From contig NZ_CP016793.1 in assembly GCF_001701025.1 (NCBI RefSeq), positions 5,084,001 to 5,148,000 on the forward strand: a stretch of 64,000 nucleotides of DNA, read 5' to 3'. The notes beneath the pieces are model-generated. The model was not told where the DNA came from and did no database searches. It saw only the letters and a list, made by a program, of their open reading frames with translations. Position 1 is the first letter of the stretch. Every line of letters begins with the position of its first letter. Both the position numbers and the translations under genes were made by a program. Shown here piece by piece: positions 16,946-26,398 of the stretch. This stretch comes from Lentzea guizhouensis. GTDB taxonomy: Bacteria; Actinomycetota; Actinomycetes; Mycobacteriales; Pseudonocardiaceae.

Positions 16946-17580
16946 GGCACGGGCAGTGCCGCGGCCAGGCGGGTGCCACCGGCCGACCGGGGTTCGACGA
17001 GGCAGTCGCCGCCCAGCTCGGTGGCCCGCTGCCGCATCGACGCGAGACCCACGCCCGAGCCGGTCTGCTGCGCACCGCGGCCGTCGTCGACCACCTCGAC
17101 GTGCAGCGACCCCTCGAACCACAGCGTGACCCGGCACGTCCGCGCGTCGGCGTGCGTGACGACGTTCGTGAGCGCCTCGCGGACGATCCGGTACGCGGCC
17201 ACGCCCACCGCGTCCGGCAACGGCGGCAGCTCACCGCGCACGACCACGTCGATCGTCACGCACAGCCGCGACCGCAACGCGGCGACGAACTGCGAGACCG
17301 CTCCGACCAGCCCCAGCCGCAGCACCGACGCCGGGTTCTCGTTCGCGACCAGTGCCCTGATGTCGTCGATCGCCGAGTGCAGCTCGTCCTCCAGCGAGGC
17401 GAGCAACCGCGCCGCCGCCACCGGGTCGGCCGCGACGAGCTGCCTGGCCGAGCGCAGGCCGAGCGCGACGGCCGCGAGCGAGGGCCCGACGCCGTCGTGG
17501 AGGTCGCGCAGCACCGTGCGGCGCGCCTCTGCCGCACTCCGGTCACATGTCTCCGCTGGCACGATGAATTGGCGGCGCAT
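16942..17580 (-). CDS. Soluble histidine kinase (HisKA_3/HATPase), no sensor domain
   Basis: A 212-residue kinase core of the NarX/DesK/LiaS type. The phospho-acceptor is H28 in LRDLHDGVGPSLAAVALGL, followed by the dimerisation helices. The ATP-binding domain has an N-box-like REALTNVVTHADARTCRVTL and the G1 region VVDDGRGAQQTGSGVGLASM. There is no transmembrane helix, PAS or GAF domain before the H box, so input must come from a partner protein or directly from the catalytic core. ATG 17580 is the first Met; upstream codons are not coding-like. It is co-transcribed with the response regulator and divergent from the gene at 17771. Confidence 0.92.
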   Translation of the reverse strand: MRRQFIVPAETCDRSAAEARRTVLRDLHDGVGPSLAAVALGLRSARQLVAADPVAAARLLASLEDELHSAIDDIRALVANENPASVLRLGLVGAVSQFVAALRSRLCVTIDVVVRGELPPLPDAVGVAAYRIVREALTNVVTHADARTCRVTLWFEGSLHVEVVDDGRGAQQTGSGVGLASMRQRATELGGDCLVEPRSAGGTRLAAALPVP

Positions 17581-17806
17581 GCTTCCTCCCTCCCCGACGA
17601 TGACGTCGTTCCCTCATCCGCACCCGTTTCGGCTGGACACGATGGTGTTAGCGCAAGCCACCTGAACGGCCCAGCCGGCGGGGTGATGCGGTCGTTTGCA
17701 TCCCGATGGAAACGCCGGCCCGCCAGATACACCTGGCTCACCGGATCAAATGGCCCGATGAGCGGTACGGATGTATTTGTGCTCTGAATGGCGGCTCTTC
17801 ACCGGT

Positions 17807-18385
17807 ATGGGAGTCGAGGTCCACGACGCCCGCTGGCTCGCCGCCGTGCCGGGAGCCGAGCTGGTGGTCGGGCTGGACGCCGTGGGTGCGCACGCCGCCG
17901 AGGGGCACCGGGTGACGGTGCTGATCGACCTCGTGCCGGACAACGTGGCATCGCTGCGGGCGATGGCGGCGCGGGCGGTGGGCGAGGGTGCGCGCAAGGT
18001 GCGGGTGCGGCCGCACGGGGTGGACCGCGTCGACCTGGTCCACGCGGCCGTGGAGCTCAACCGGGTCACCGAGGACGACGCGGTCGAGGTCCAGTTCGAC
18101 GTCACGTCGGCGGCGCTGCTGAGAGCCGACCCGGAGGCGTTCGTGCGGGTCGACCCGCTGGTCGTGCTCGCGGACGGCACGGTGGTGCCGATCTGCGCGG
18201 GGCTGGAGCGCTACGCGCTGGGGCGGCTCGGGGAGATGACCGCGCTGGTCAGGGCGTGGAACCCGGAGCCGGTGCGCGACCTGTGCCGGATGGCGCTGAG
18301 GCGCGCGCTGGCCGACACCGGGCCACTCGTCTCGTGGTACGAGCACCTCACCCGGCTAGCAGCTGAGCCGCCGGTCGAGTGTTGA
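17807..18385 (+). CDS. C-terminal fragment resembling radical SAM/SPASM-type proteins
   Basis: About 192 residues from ATG 17807 (an earlier in-frame ATG is at 17771). The middle region (RVTVLIDLVPDNVASLRAMA, VEVQFDVTSAALLRADPEAF) and the end DPLVVLADGTVVPICAGLER then YALGRLGE resemble the C-terminal half of actinobacterial radical SAM proteins, where a [LV]VV[ED]ADGTVVP..YGF...YALG motif is common. The N-terminal CxxxCxxC that binds the catalytic 4Fe-4S cluster is absent, so this is either a remnant or a repurposed fragment. Its 3' end overlaps the convergent PHP gene by 38 bp, unusual for two intact genes. The assignment rests on motif memory and is uncertain. Confidence 0.4.
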   Translation: MGVEVHDARWLAAVPGAELVVGLDAVGAHAAEGHRVTVLIDLVPDNVASLRAMAARAVGEGARKVRVRPHGVDRVDLVHAAVELNRVTEDDAVEVQFDVTSAALLRADPEAFVRVDPLVVLADGTVVPICAGLERYALGRLGEMTALVRAWNPEPVRDLCRMALRRALADTGPLVSWYEHLTRLAAEPPVEC

Positions 18386-19334
18386 TCACCATCTCGGGCG
18401 TCACGCCGCACTCCTCGGCCCGCGCGCAGCCGTAGTTCAGCCAGTCCAGCTGGCCCGGCGCGTGCGCGTCGCTGTCGATCGAGAACGTGCACCCGGCGTC
18501 CACGGCCAGCGACAGCAGCCTGCGCGGCGGGTCGAGGCGTTCCGGGCGTGAGTTGATCTCCACCGCGGTGCCGAACTCGGCGCACGCCTCGAAGACGCGC
18601 TCGGCGTCGAACTGCGACTCGGGGCGGCCCTTGCCGACGACGAGCCGGCCGGTGCAGTGGCCGAGGACGTCGACGTGCGGGTTCGCCACGGCGGTCAGCA
18701 TGCGTTCCGTCATCTCGGCGCGCGGCATCTTCAGTTTCGAGTGGACGCTCGCGACCACGACGTCCAGCCGTTCCAGCAAGTCGTCGTCCTGGTCGAGCGA
18801 GCCGTCGTCGAGGATGTCGACCTCGATGCCGGTGAGGACCAGGAACGGCGCCAGCTCCACGTTCAGCTCCGCCACCACGTCGAGCTGCTTGAGCAACCGG
18901 TCGCGGGAGAGCCCGTTCGCGACGGTCAGCCGCGGCGAGTGGTCGGTCAGCACCATCCACTCGTGGCCGAGGTCGCGGGCCGCCTCCGCCATGTCCCTGA
19001 TCGGGCTGCCGCCGTCGGACCAGTCGGAGTGGACGTGGCAGTCGCCCTTGAGCTTCGACCGCATCTCCTCGCCGCCGGTGATGTCGACGTGCCGCAGCTT
19101 CGCGAGGTACTGCGGCTCGCGGTTCGCGAGGGCGTCCGCGACCACACCGGCGGTGGACTTGCCGACGCCCTTCAGGTCGGTCAGCGTGCCGAGCCGCGCG
19201 CGTTTCTCGACGTCCTCCGGCGTGAGCTCGGCCAGCACGGCGGCCGCGTTGCGGAAGGCCTGGACGCGGTAGGTCGGCTCGCCCGCTCGTTCGAGGTGGA
19301 AAGCCACCTGCTTCAACGCCTTGACCGGATCCAT
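18348..19334 (-). CDS. PHP-domain phosphoesterase with N-terminal helix-hairpin-helix (PolX C-terminal type)
   Basis: A 328-residue protein. Residues 1-~75 form a Pol beta/PolX-like helix-hairpin-helix region (YRVQAFRNAAAVLAELTPED, LTDLKGVGKSTAGVVADALA). The PHP domain begins at KGDCHVHSDWSDGGSPIRDM and continues with EWMVLTDHSPRL, GIEVDILDDGSLDQ, VVASVHSKLKM, VDVLGHCTGRLV and FSIDSDAHAPGQLDWL, supplying the His/Asp metal ligands of a trinuclear site. No polymerase palm domain is present, so this is the stand-alone HhH-PHP form common in actinobacteria, presumably acting on nucleic acid or phosphate ester substrates. ATG 19334 is preceded by GGAAGAGG. Confidence 0.9.
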   Translation of the reverse strand: MDPVKALKQVAFHLERAGEPTYRVQAFRNAAAVLAELTPEDVEKRARLGTLTDLKGVGKSTAGVVADALANREPQYLAKLRHVDITGGEEMRSKLKGDCHVHSDWSDGGSPIRDMAEAARDLGHEWMVLTDHSPRLTVANGLSRDRLLKQLDVVAELNVELAPFLVLTGIEVDILDDGSLDQDDDLLERLDVVVASVHSKLKMPRAEMTERMLTAVANPHVDVLGHCTGRLVVGKGRPESQFDAERVFEACAEFGTAVEINSRPERLDPPRRLLSLAVDAGCTFSIDSDAHAPGQLDWLNYGCARAEECGVTPEMVINTRPAAQLLAG

Positions 19335-19379
19335 ACCTCTTCCTACCCCATCGGCGGCGTCCCAGCGTCTCGACAGGCC

Positions 19380-20686
19380 CGTCCCGACCATCGGCGGGTT
19401 CCGGCCGGGCAGCCGCCTGCGGAAGCAGGGCCGCTGGACGAGTACTACTCGCAGACCATCTCCTGGGCCGAGTGCACGGCGGGGTGGGTGACGCCGTCCA
19501 CGGGCGTCGAGTGCGCCGCGGCCGTTGTGCCGGTGGACTACTCGAACCCGGAGAACGGCAACCTGGAGATCGCGCTGTCCCGCAGGAAGGCCACCGACCC
19601 GGCCCGCCGCAGAGGCGTGCTGCTGACGAACCCCGGCGGGTCCGGCTTGAGCGCCGTCAACTGGTTCACCGGCCAGACCGACGTCCTGCGCGTCTACGAC
19701 GTCATCGGCGTGGACCCGCGCGGCGTCGGCTACTCCTATGGCACCCAGCTGGGTTCTGTCTACGGCTCGATGTTCCCCACCCGCCTCGACCGCTCGGTCC
19801 TCGACTCGGCCCTCGACCCGCTCAAGACCTGGCACGAACAGGACGTCGACGTGGTCGACGCCATCGTCGAGAACCTCCGCAAGTGGACCGAGTGGACCGC
19901 CGCACGTCATGGCACCTACGGCTTGGGCACCACCCCCGCCGCGGTGCGGGGCGAGCTGGACGCGATCGCCGAGAAGCTCAAGTCCGGCCCGCACGGCGGC
20001 TACGCGGACGTGACCTCCTTCGACCACGCGACCGGCGCCGCCCGCTACCGCCGCTCCTGGGCCGCCTTCGCCCGCCACATCGCCTCGATCAAGGCCAGCA
20101 CCTCCGACCCGGCCGAAGCCCCGGCCGTCGTCTCCGCCCTGCGCCGCGGCGACATCGAACCGACCTCGCCGGGCCCTTCAACGCGGTCGTCTGCGAGTGG
20201 GACTGGCCGAGCGACGTCAACACCTACTACAACGACATGAAACGCTGGCGCGACACCAACCCCTACGGCGGCACCGTCGACTACATGGCGCCCACCAACT
20301 GCGCGTTCCGCTCGTTCGAACGCCAGGAACCGATCCCGCCGATCCCGCGCAAGTACCCGGCCGGGATCGTCATCAACTCCGACGGCAACACCCAGACCCC
20401 TTACGCCAACGGTCAGGTGATGGCGGAACACCTCAACGTTCCGCTGATCTCCGTGGCCGACGACGGTCAGCACGGGCACTACGCGTTGCGCCGCAACGCA
20501 TGCGTCGACGCGCTGGTGAACAAGTACCTGGTGTCCGGGGTCCTGCCGGCCTCGCGGGTGACGTGTGCGGGGACGGACATCGCGGAGCCGGTGCCGCCGG
20601 GTGCCGCTCGGGGTGACTCGGTGGCGGTGGGGCGGCCGTTGAGCGACGTCCTCGGGGAGATCGCGGGGGAGACCAAGCCCTTCTGA
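19380..20686 (+). pseudogene. Secreted alpha/beta-hydrolase (TAP-type peptidase), truncated and frameshifted
   Basis: Parts of a secreted alpha/beta-hydrolase of the tripeptidyl-aminopeptidase family are visible: WAECTAGWVTPSTGVECAAA, VVPVDYSNPENGNLEIALSR, LLTNPGGSGLSAVNW, GYSYGTQLGSVYGSMFPTRL (nucleophile elbow GYSYG), and the C-terminal lid/TAP domain VCEWDWPSDVNTYYNDMKRW and GIVINSDGNTQTPYANGQVM, with HGHYAL near the end. Three defects are seen. There is no start codon or signal peptide before ~19430. VIGVDPRGVG is joined directly to YSYGTQLG, deleting the usual ~60-70 residues between them. At about 20162 one base is missing (the expected IEPDLAGPF is split between two frames). It is therefore annotated as broken. 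Confidence 0.8.
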
Positions 20687-20758
20687 CACCGCAACTGGGG
20701 CTCGGTCTCCCGTCTCGCCACCGACGGCGAGCCGAGCTCCAGGTCGCCCGCCTCTGTC

Positions 20759-20905
20759 TTGCTCGCCCTCGCCGTGCTCGCCCTCGCCGTGCCCGCCCTC
20801 GCCGTGCCAGCCCCGCCCGCCCGCCGTCGCCGTGCCTGCCCGCCCTCGCCGTGCCTGCCCGCCTCGCCGTGCCTGCCCGCCCTCGCCGTGCCTGCCGCGC
20901 CCGTG
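20759..20905. repeat. GC-rich imperfect tandem repeat
   Basis: The core ctcgccgtg occurs at least six times, plus one gtcgccgtg variant, at spacings of about 15-19 bases, in a nearly pure C/G stretch. It lies directly upstream of the LuxR/ATPase pseudogene. No spacers or palindromes are present. It is probably a slippage-generated repeat and an error-prone region for sequencing. Confidence 0.75.
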
Positions 20906-23709
20906 CAAGACTCGGGCGGCAGGACCGCCGAAGCCGGGGCCGTCATCGCCGACACCCCGCGCGCCACGGCCCCGATCTTCGGGCGGGAGCCGGAGCTGCG
21001 TGCCGTGCTGGCCTGCGTCGACCAGGCGCCGGCGACCGGGCTGGTCGCGGTGCGGATCAGCGGTGAGCCGGGCATCGGCAAGACGAGCCTGGTGAACGAG
21101 ATCGCGCGCCGGCTGCGGGACCGCGGCTGCGGGGTGCTGGCCTCGGCGTCGGACGTGCTCGGCAAGCGCATCCCGTACGGCGCGGTCGTGGCGGCCGTCC
21201 GCAGCCTCGCCGAACCCGGGAGCCCGGCCCGTGCCGAGGCGTTGCGGGCGTTGGAGGTCGACGGGACCGAAGACGGCGCGTGGTTCGGCCGGGCCTGCGA
21301 CCGGGTGGTGGCGCTGCTGGCCGAGCTCACCGCGACCCGGCCCGCGGCCCTGCTCGTGGACGACCTCGACCACGTCGACGACGACTCGCTCGCCCTGCTC
21401 GGCCTGGTGCTGCGCCGAGTCTCCGCGGCTCCGCTGGTGCTGGTCACCACGAGCCGGTCGCACGCCGGCGAGACCGGTGCCGAACACCTGCTGGACCGCG
21501 TCGAGCAGTACGCCGAGGTCGTGCGCATCGACCTCGCGCCGCTGTCGGACGCGGACGTCGCGCGGATCGTCGAGACCGTCCTGCAGAGCCCGGTCGACGA
21601 CGCGCTCGCCCGCGAGGTCCAGCAGCGGGCCGACGGGAACCCGTTCTTCGTCACCGAGATCGCCCGCTCGCTGCGGGAGCTCGACCTGGTGACGCTCGAC
21701 GGCAACCGGGCACGACTGGCCGTGTCGCCCGACGCGATCCGGCTGACCCGACGCGAGGCTGTGCTCCGACGCGTTGCGCCTCTCGAGAACGAGACGCGTC
21801 TGGTCGCGCGGGCCGTGGCGGTGTTCCGGCGCGTACGGCTCGACCAGATCCCGTTGCTGGCAAGGGTTGCGTCATTGCCGGAGCACACCGTTGTCGCCGC
21901 GTTCGACGAAATGCTGCACGCGCACATCGTGGTGCACGACGAGGACCGCGGCTATCGGTTCTCCCACGCCCTTGTGGGCGAGGCGCTCTACCACGAGGTC
22001 GGCCCGGCCCAGCGCCGTCACCTGCACAGCCTCATCTCCGCGCGGCTGCTGGACGACCGCGCGCAGGGCCTGCCCGCCGACCTGCTGCAGCTGGCCTGGC
22101 ACCTCGCCGAGTCCGCCGCGCCGGGCGACCGGGTGGCGGTCGGCGTGCTCGCCGAGGCCGCCACTGGCCAGGTCCACCGCGCCCGAGACGGCCGCCGCGC
22201 TGTGCGGGCGAGCGCTGCAGCTGTTGCCGCACAACGCACCCGAGCGCGCCGGGCTGCTCGCCTGCGGTGCCGGGTGCTGGCCCGCGTCCCGGCCGGGGCT
22301 CGCGGTGGAACCGGGTCTGGCCGCGCTGGAGTCGTTGTCCGGCGCGGAACGCCCGCGTCGCCACCGCCGTGATCTCGTCGCTGTTCGCGGTGGGCCGCAC
22401 GGCGCAGGCGATGGAGCTGGCCGACCGCGAGGTGGCCGGGCGGACGTGCCGGCGTCGCTGCGGGCGTTGCGCGCGGTGCTGCTCGTCCACACCGGGCGGC
22501 ACGACGCCGCGGCGGCCGAGGTCCCGCTGGTCGAGGCGTTGCCGATCAGCTCACCGGCCGAGGGCGTGATCGTCAACGAGCACCTCGCGATGCTGACCTC
22601 GTTGCTGTTCCGCCACGACGAGACCGTCGAGTACGCCAACCGCGCGCTGGCGTGCAGCGAGGGCCGGCCGGTGCTGGAGCTGCAGGCGCTGTCGGTGTGC
22701 GCGTCGATCACCGCGCTGGCCGGTCTGGTGCACGACGCGTCGTGGCGGGTGCGGCGTGCCGAAGAGCTCGCCGATCAGGTGGGCGCGCACGGTTTCCGCG
22801 CCGAACGCGCCGCCTCCCGCGTGGCGCTGGACTGGCTCGGCGGCCGGTGGGACGCGGCGCTCGACGGCATCGGTCGCCGGCCCCGACGTCGAGGCCGCTC
22901 AGGCCGACCAGGCACTCGGCTTCCTGCAGGCGGTCGAGCTCTCCATCCGCACCTGGCGCGGTGAGCTGGACGTGGCCGCCCGCCTGGCCGCTGCCCGCCC
23001 GCGGTCGGTGACCATCTCGCGCCTGCACGCCGCCGCGCTGGCCGAGTACCTGATCGCCCGCGGCGACCTCGACGAGGCCCACGCCCTGCTCACCACCGGC
23101 GTCGGCGACCGGCTGGAGGCCGCCTACTCCTGCGTCCTGGTCGCGCGCACGATCGAGCTCGACCTGGACCGGGGCCGCACGGAGGCCGCGAAAGCCGCAC
23201 TCGCCCGTCTCACCGAGGTCGCACCGGCCCGCGTGTCGCCGTGGTCGCGCACCACCGTCCGGCGCGTCACGGGCCTGGTGCTCCGCGACGCGGACGTGCT
23301 GCGGGATGCCGTGTCCGAGGCCGAGCTCGGCGGCCTGGAGTTCGAGAAGGCCCGTGCCCAGCTCGCCCTCGGCGAGGTCGCGACCGACGAGGTCCCGGCG
23401 CTCGTCCAGGCGTACACGACGTTCCAGCGGCTCGGCGCCCACGGCCTGCGCCGCCGGGCCGGCACCCGCCTGCGGACCCTCGGTGCCAAGGTGCCGCGCG
23501 CCCGGTCGAAGGCACCGGGCCTGCTGACCGAGGCCGAGGAGAACGTGGCCAGGCTGGTGCAGCAGGGCATGCGCAACCGCGACATCGCCGCCGCCCTGCA
23601 CTACAGCCCGCGCACGATCGAGGTCTACCTGTCCCGGATCTACGCGAAGCTGCACGTGTCGTCCCGGCTGGAGCTCGCCCGCGTGCTGGACGCGAGGCAG
23701 CAGCGGTGA
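20759..23709 (+). pseudogene. LuxR-family ATP-binding regulator (LAL/MalT-type), broken by several frameshifts
   Basis: A large ATP-dependent LuxR regulator is recognisable across three frames. The ATPase domain has IFGREPELRAVLACVDQA, Walker A GEPGIGKTSL, Walker B AALLVDDLDHVDDDS and RVSAAPLVLVTTSR. Helical repeats follow, and the end is a LuxR HTH: GLLTEAEENVARLVQQGMRN, RDIAAALHYSPRTIEVYLS, RIYAKLHVSSRLELARVL. Frame switches are needed at about 22178, 22345, 22443 and 22878, where the conserved sequence jumps between frames without any stop codon between the intact blocks. This pattern fits several small indels, either in the genome or in the sequence determination. The first ~180 bases are a GC-rich tandem repeat and probably not coding; the true start may lie near 20940. 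Confidence 0.8.
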
Positions 23710-23710
23710 G

Positions 23711-24590
23711 CTACCCGAGCACCGGGTACGGGACCAGCCTGCTCTCGTCGTGGAACCGGCGGTAGAAGCCCGTCACGACCTCGGCGATCGGACCGTGCCG
23801 CAGCAGGACGTCCGCCACGCCGGGAGGCACGCCCTGCGGCCGTTCCCCGCGGGCACACGCGGCCAGGAACGCCCGGTGCTCCTCCCCGCGGTACCCGTAC
23901 CGGTTGGCGATCAGCCAGAGCACCAGGTGCGTGACGGTGTAGCAGCGGTCGTAGGCCTGGTGCCGGGCGAAGAACCCGGCCTCGTCCTCGGCCAGGTCGA
24001 ACTCGGCGGAGAGCGCGAGACCGCAGTCCGCGAAGTACAGCCGTTCGCCGTCGGTGAGGATGTTCTGGAAGTGGCCGTCGAAGTGCAGCAGGCCGCGGGC
24101 GTTCAGGAACGACGTGCCGGCCGCCAGCTCCGCCTCGACCATGGCGCAGGCGCGGTCCAGTGCCTCCTCGCCGGCGTCGGCCTGCGCGCCGAGCCAGTCG
24201 TGCAGGTTGTCCGGGAAGTGCTCGAGGAACAGCACGATGCTCGCCCGCGAGTCCCGCAGCGCCTCGATCCGCCGCCGCATCGCCGGATCACCCTCCCAGT
24301 AGGCGACCGCGGCGTCCACGTCGGCCAGCTCCTCCGGCAGCGGCTGCCCGGGATGCGGCAGCACCCGCCAGTGGTACATCAGCGGGAACCCCCGGAAGTC
24401 CCCGGCGAGCACCCAGTCCGTCGTCATCCGGTGCACGGCGAGCTCCCGCCAGGCCCCGAACCCAGCGGGACGGCTCCGGCGAGGACCTCGTCATCGCCGC
24501 GGCGGGCCAAAGCGCTGGAGACGGTGTGGTGAACGACCGAACGTGCTTGCACCGCCTCGACTGCACGCAGTTCCTCAGGCGGGTGGCACG
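23711..24590 (-). pseudogene. Protein-kinase-like (aminoglycoside phosphotransferase fold) gene, N-truncated and frameshifted
   Basis: The intact part (ATG 24436 to 23711, 241 residues) contains a kinase catalytic loop HFDGHFQNIL and a DFG-like FADCGLALS, with IVLFLEHFPDNLHDWL before them, as in small protein-kinase/APH-fold proteins. The nucleotide-binding N-lobe is missing from this frame. Upstream the same protein seems to continue as WRELAVHRMTTDW, and then, one frame over, as RAVEAVQARSVVHHTVSSAL then ARRGDDEVLAGAVPLGSG, so a small indel lies at about 24450-24460. Further upstream the reading runs into the 3' end of the MASE1 gene without a start, so the true N-terminus seems deleted. 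A start at 24436 or GTG 24445 could still give a shortened protein. Confidence 0.6.
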
Positions 24591-25525
24591 ACCCGGCCGA
24601 GCCGCTTGCGCACGCCCTCCTCCTGGTAGCGCGCAACGGTTTCCGCCAGCTGCACGCACGCGCGCTCGATCGCCCGCCTGGCCTCGTTGCGCTCGCTCGT
24701 GATCGCGCTGAGGATCAACCCGGTCAGCGCCACCGACCCGTTGAACGCCTGCAGCACGATCATCGTCGTCAGCAGGTCGGTCTGCGCGAACGTGCCGGAC
24801 GCGGCCGACAGCACCGCCGCCACCGAGATGATCACCGCGCACGGTGCCGCCACCGTGTGCTGGAAGCGCAGCGCGGCCCAGATCAGCATGGGGAACACCA
24901 GGAACAGGAACCGCAGCTCCGAGGTCGTCACGAACAGCGACAGGACCGCGGCGGAGGCGAAGATCGCGGCCGCCTCGAGCACCCGCGCCGGTGGCGCGTG
25001 CCAGGTGCGCGGGAACGTCAGCAGCAGCGGGGTGAACACGAGCACGCCCATCGCGTCGCCGGTCCACCACACCGAGAACACGGGCAGGACGTCGTGCCAG
25101 GGGATGATGCCGAAGAGCCGCAGCGACAGGGCACCGACGAGCGCGCTGACCGCCATCGCGCCGAACGCGCCGACGAACACCAGCAGCAGTGCGTCCTTGA
25201 GGCGGTCGAGTTCCGTGCGGAAGCCGAACCGGGTGAGCAGGTACCAGGCGAGCAGCGGCGCGGTGGTGTTGCCGATGGTGACCAGCACGGCGGGGCCGAG
25301 GCCGTTGAGTGCGATGTTCGCGGCCAGGGCACCGACCGCGATGCCGGGCGCGATGCGGCCGCCGAAGAGGAACAGCGCGGCGACCGAGATGCCGGTCGGC
25401 AGCCACAGCGGGGTCACCTGGCCCTCGACGAGAGCCAGGACCAAGCCCACCTGTGCGGTTGCGAAGTAGGCGAGCGCCACCGCGGCGATCGTTGCCACGG
25501 TGCGGAATGCGGCGTTCACGCGCAC
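24575..25525 (-). CDS. MASE1-domain integral membrane protein
   Basis: A 316-residue membrane protein from GTG 25525. It has about eight hydrophobic segments and the MASE1 signature VTPLWLPTGISVAALFLFGG, RIAPGIAVGALAANIALNGL, WWTGDAMGVLVFTPLLLTF. MASE1 is a membrane sensor domain usually joined to kinase, GGDEF or EAL output domains; here the chain ends after a short charged helix (ITSERNEARRAIERACVQLA) with no output domain. The end overlaps the remnant of the kinase-like gene, so a deletion may have removed a C-terminal part. Whether it acts alone or with a separate kinase cannot be told. Confidence 0.82.
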   Translation of the reverse strand: MRVNAAFRTVATIAAVALAYFATAQVGLVLALVEGQVTPLWLPTGISVAALFLFGGRIAPGIAVGALAANIALNGLGPAVLVTIGNTTAPLLAWYLLTRFGFRTELDRLKDALLLVFVGAFGAMAVSALVGALSLRLFGIIPWHDVLPVFSVWWTGDAMGVLVFTPLLLTFPRTWHAPPARVLEAAAIFASAAVLSLFVTTSELRFLFLVFPMLIWAALRFQHTVAAPCAVIISVAAVLSAASGTFAQTDLLTTMIVLQAFNGSVALTGLILSAITSERNEARRAIERACVQLAETVARYQEEGVRKRLGRVVPPA

Positions 25526-25716
25526 ATGCTGCTCTTGTGCAGGGTCGATGGACAGACCTTATGACTCGCCGTACCCGCATGGGCTCACACGGTCGGTGCC
25601 GCTGCTGAGCGAATCGCTTTGTGCAATTTGCACAGACGGCTCTGAGCTGGGAAATCCCTTAGTTGTTGTGGAAGCCGCACTACAAGCCGGCACTCGCTGT
25701 CCACAACTCTGACCAG

Positions 25717-26364
25717 ATGCGCACAGCCGAGGCGGCCGATGAGGTCAGGGTCGAGGACGGCGGGCGTCGCGTCGTCGTGGTCGCCGGTCGCCTGCACCTG
25801 CCCGTGTCCGCGGGCGTGAGCGATGAGCAAGCGCTGGTCTTGGCCAGAGCAGGCACCACGGCATGGCATCTCCTCCGCACGTGCGCGCACCTCAGGCCAG
25901 ACGAGTCGATCGTCGTGCACAACGCTGCGAGCGAGATCGGCGCGATAGCGGTGCAACTCGCGCGCAGCTTCGCCGCAGGCCGTGTGATCGCCACGGAGTC
26001 GAGCCAAGCCCGCCGGCGCAAGGCGCTCAAGCTCGGCGCCGACATCGCGGTCGAGTCCGATCGGGACGGTCTGGCCAACCGGCTGGTGCGCGCGAACGAG
26101 GGTGGACAGGTCGACGTCGTGCTCGACCCCGGAGGCATGCTCACGGCCTCCTCCGACGCGCTCGCGCCGTTCGGGCGGATCGTCTGTTTTGGCACTGACC
26201 AGGATGAATCCATCAAGCTGACCGGTCTGCTCAGCGGGTCGCGAGCCGTGATCGGCTTCCGCTTCGAACACACGCTGCAACGACCGGACATGATCGCCAG
26301 AGCGGTCAGTGAGCTTTTCGGGTTGACCTCGGCCGGGCGGTTGCGCCCGGTGGCCACCGACTAG
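25717..26364 (+). CDS. Truncated zinc-type alcohol dehydrogenase/quinone oxidoreductase (N-terminal domain missing)
   Basis: 215 residues from ATG 25717 (TTG 25663 in frame is possible). The Rossmann half of a medium-chain dehydrogenase is present: VSDEQALVLARAGTTAWHLL, VVHNAASEIGAIAVQLARSF, RKALKLGADIAVES, VDVVLDPGGMLTASSDALAP, and the end VSELFGLTSAGRLRPV. The GroES-like catalytic half (~110 residues in a ~325-residue family) is absent, and the usual GGVG loop reads AASEIGA. It is most likely a gene fragment; a binding-only role cannot be excluded. It stands alone between the MASE1 gene and the molybdopterin oxidoreductase. Confidence 0.6.
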   Translation: MRTAEAADEVRVEDGGRRVVVVAGRLHLPVSAGVSDEQALVLARAGTTAWHLLRTCAHLRPDESIVVHNAASEIGAIAVQLARSFAAGRVIATESSQARRRKALKLGADIAVESDRDGLANRLVRANEGGQVDVVLDPGGMLTASSDALAPFGRIVCFGTDQDESIKLTGLLSGSRAVIGFRFEHTLQRPDMIARAVSELFGLTSAGRLRPVATD

Positions 26365-26398
26365 TACTCGTTGGTAACAAGCCGGAGCAAGGGGACGC

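Noticed and set aside
20759..20905. Tandem repeats considered as a CRISPR array or as coding N-terminus
   Set aside because: Units are contiguous without unique spacers, so it is not CRISPR. The encoded Ala/Leu/Pro-rich stretch is not seen in LuxR/ATPase proteins.
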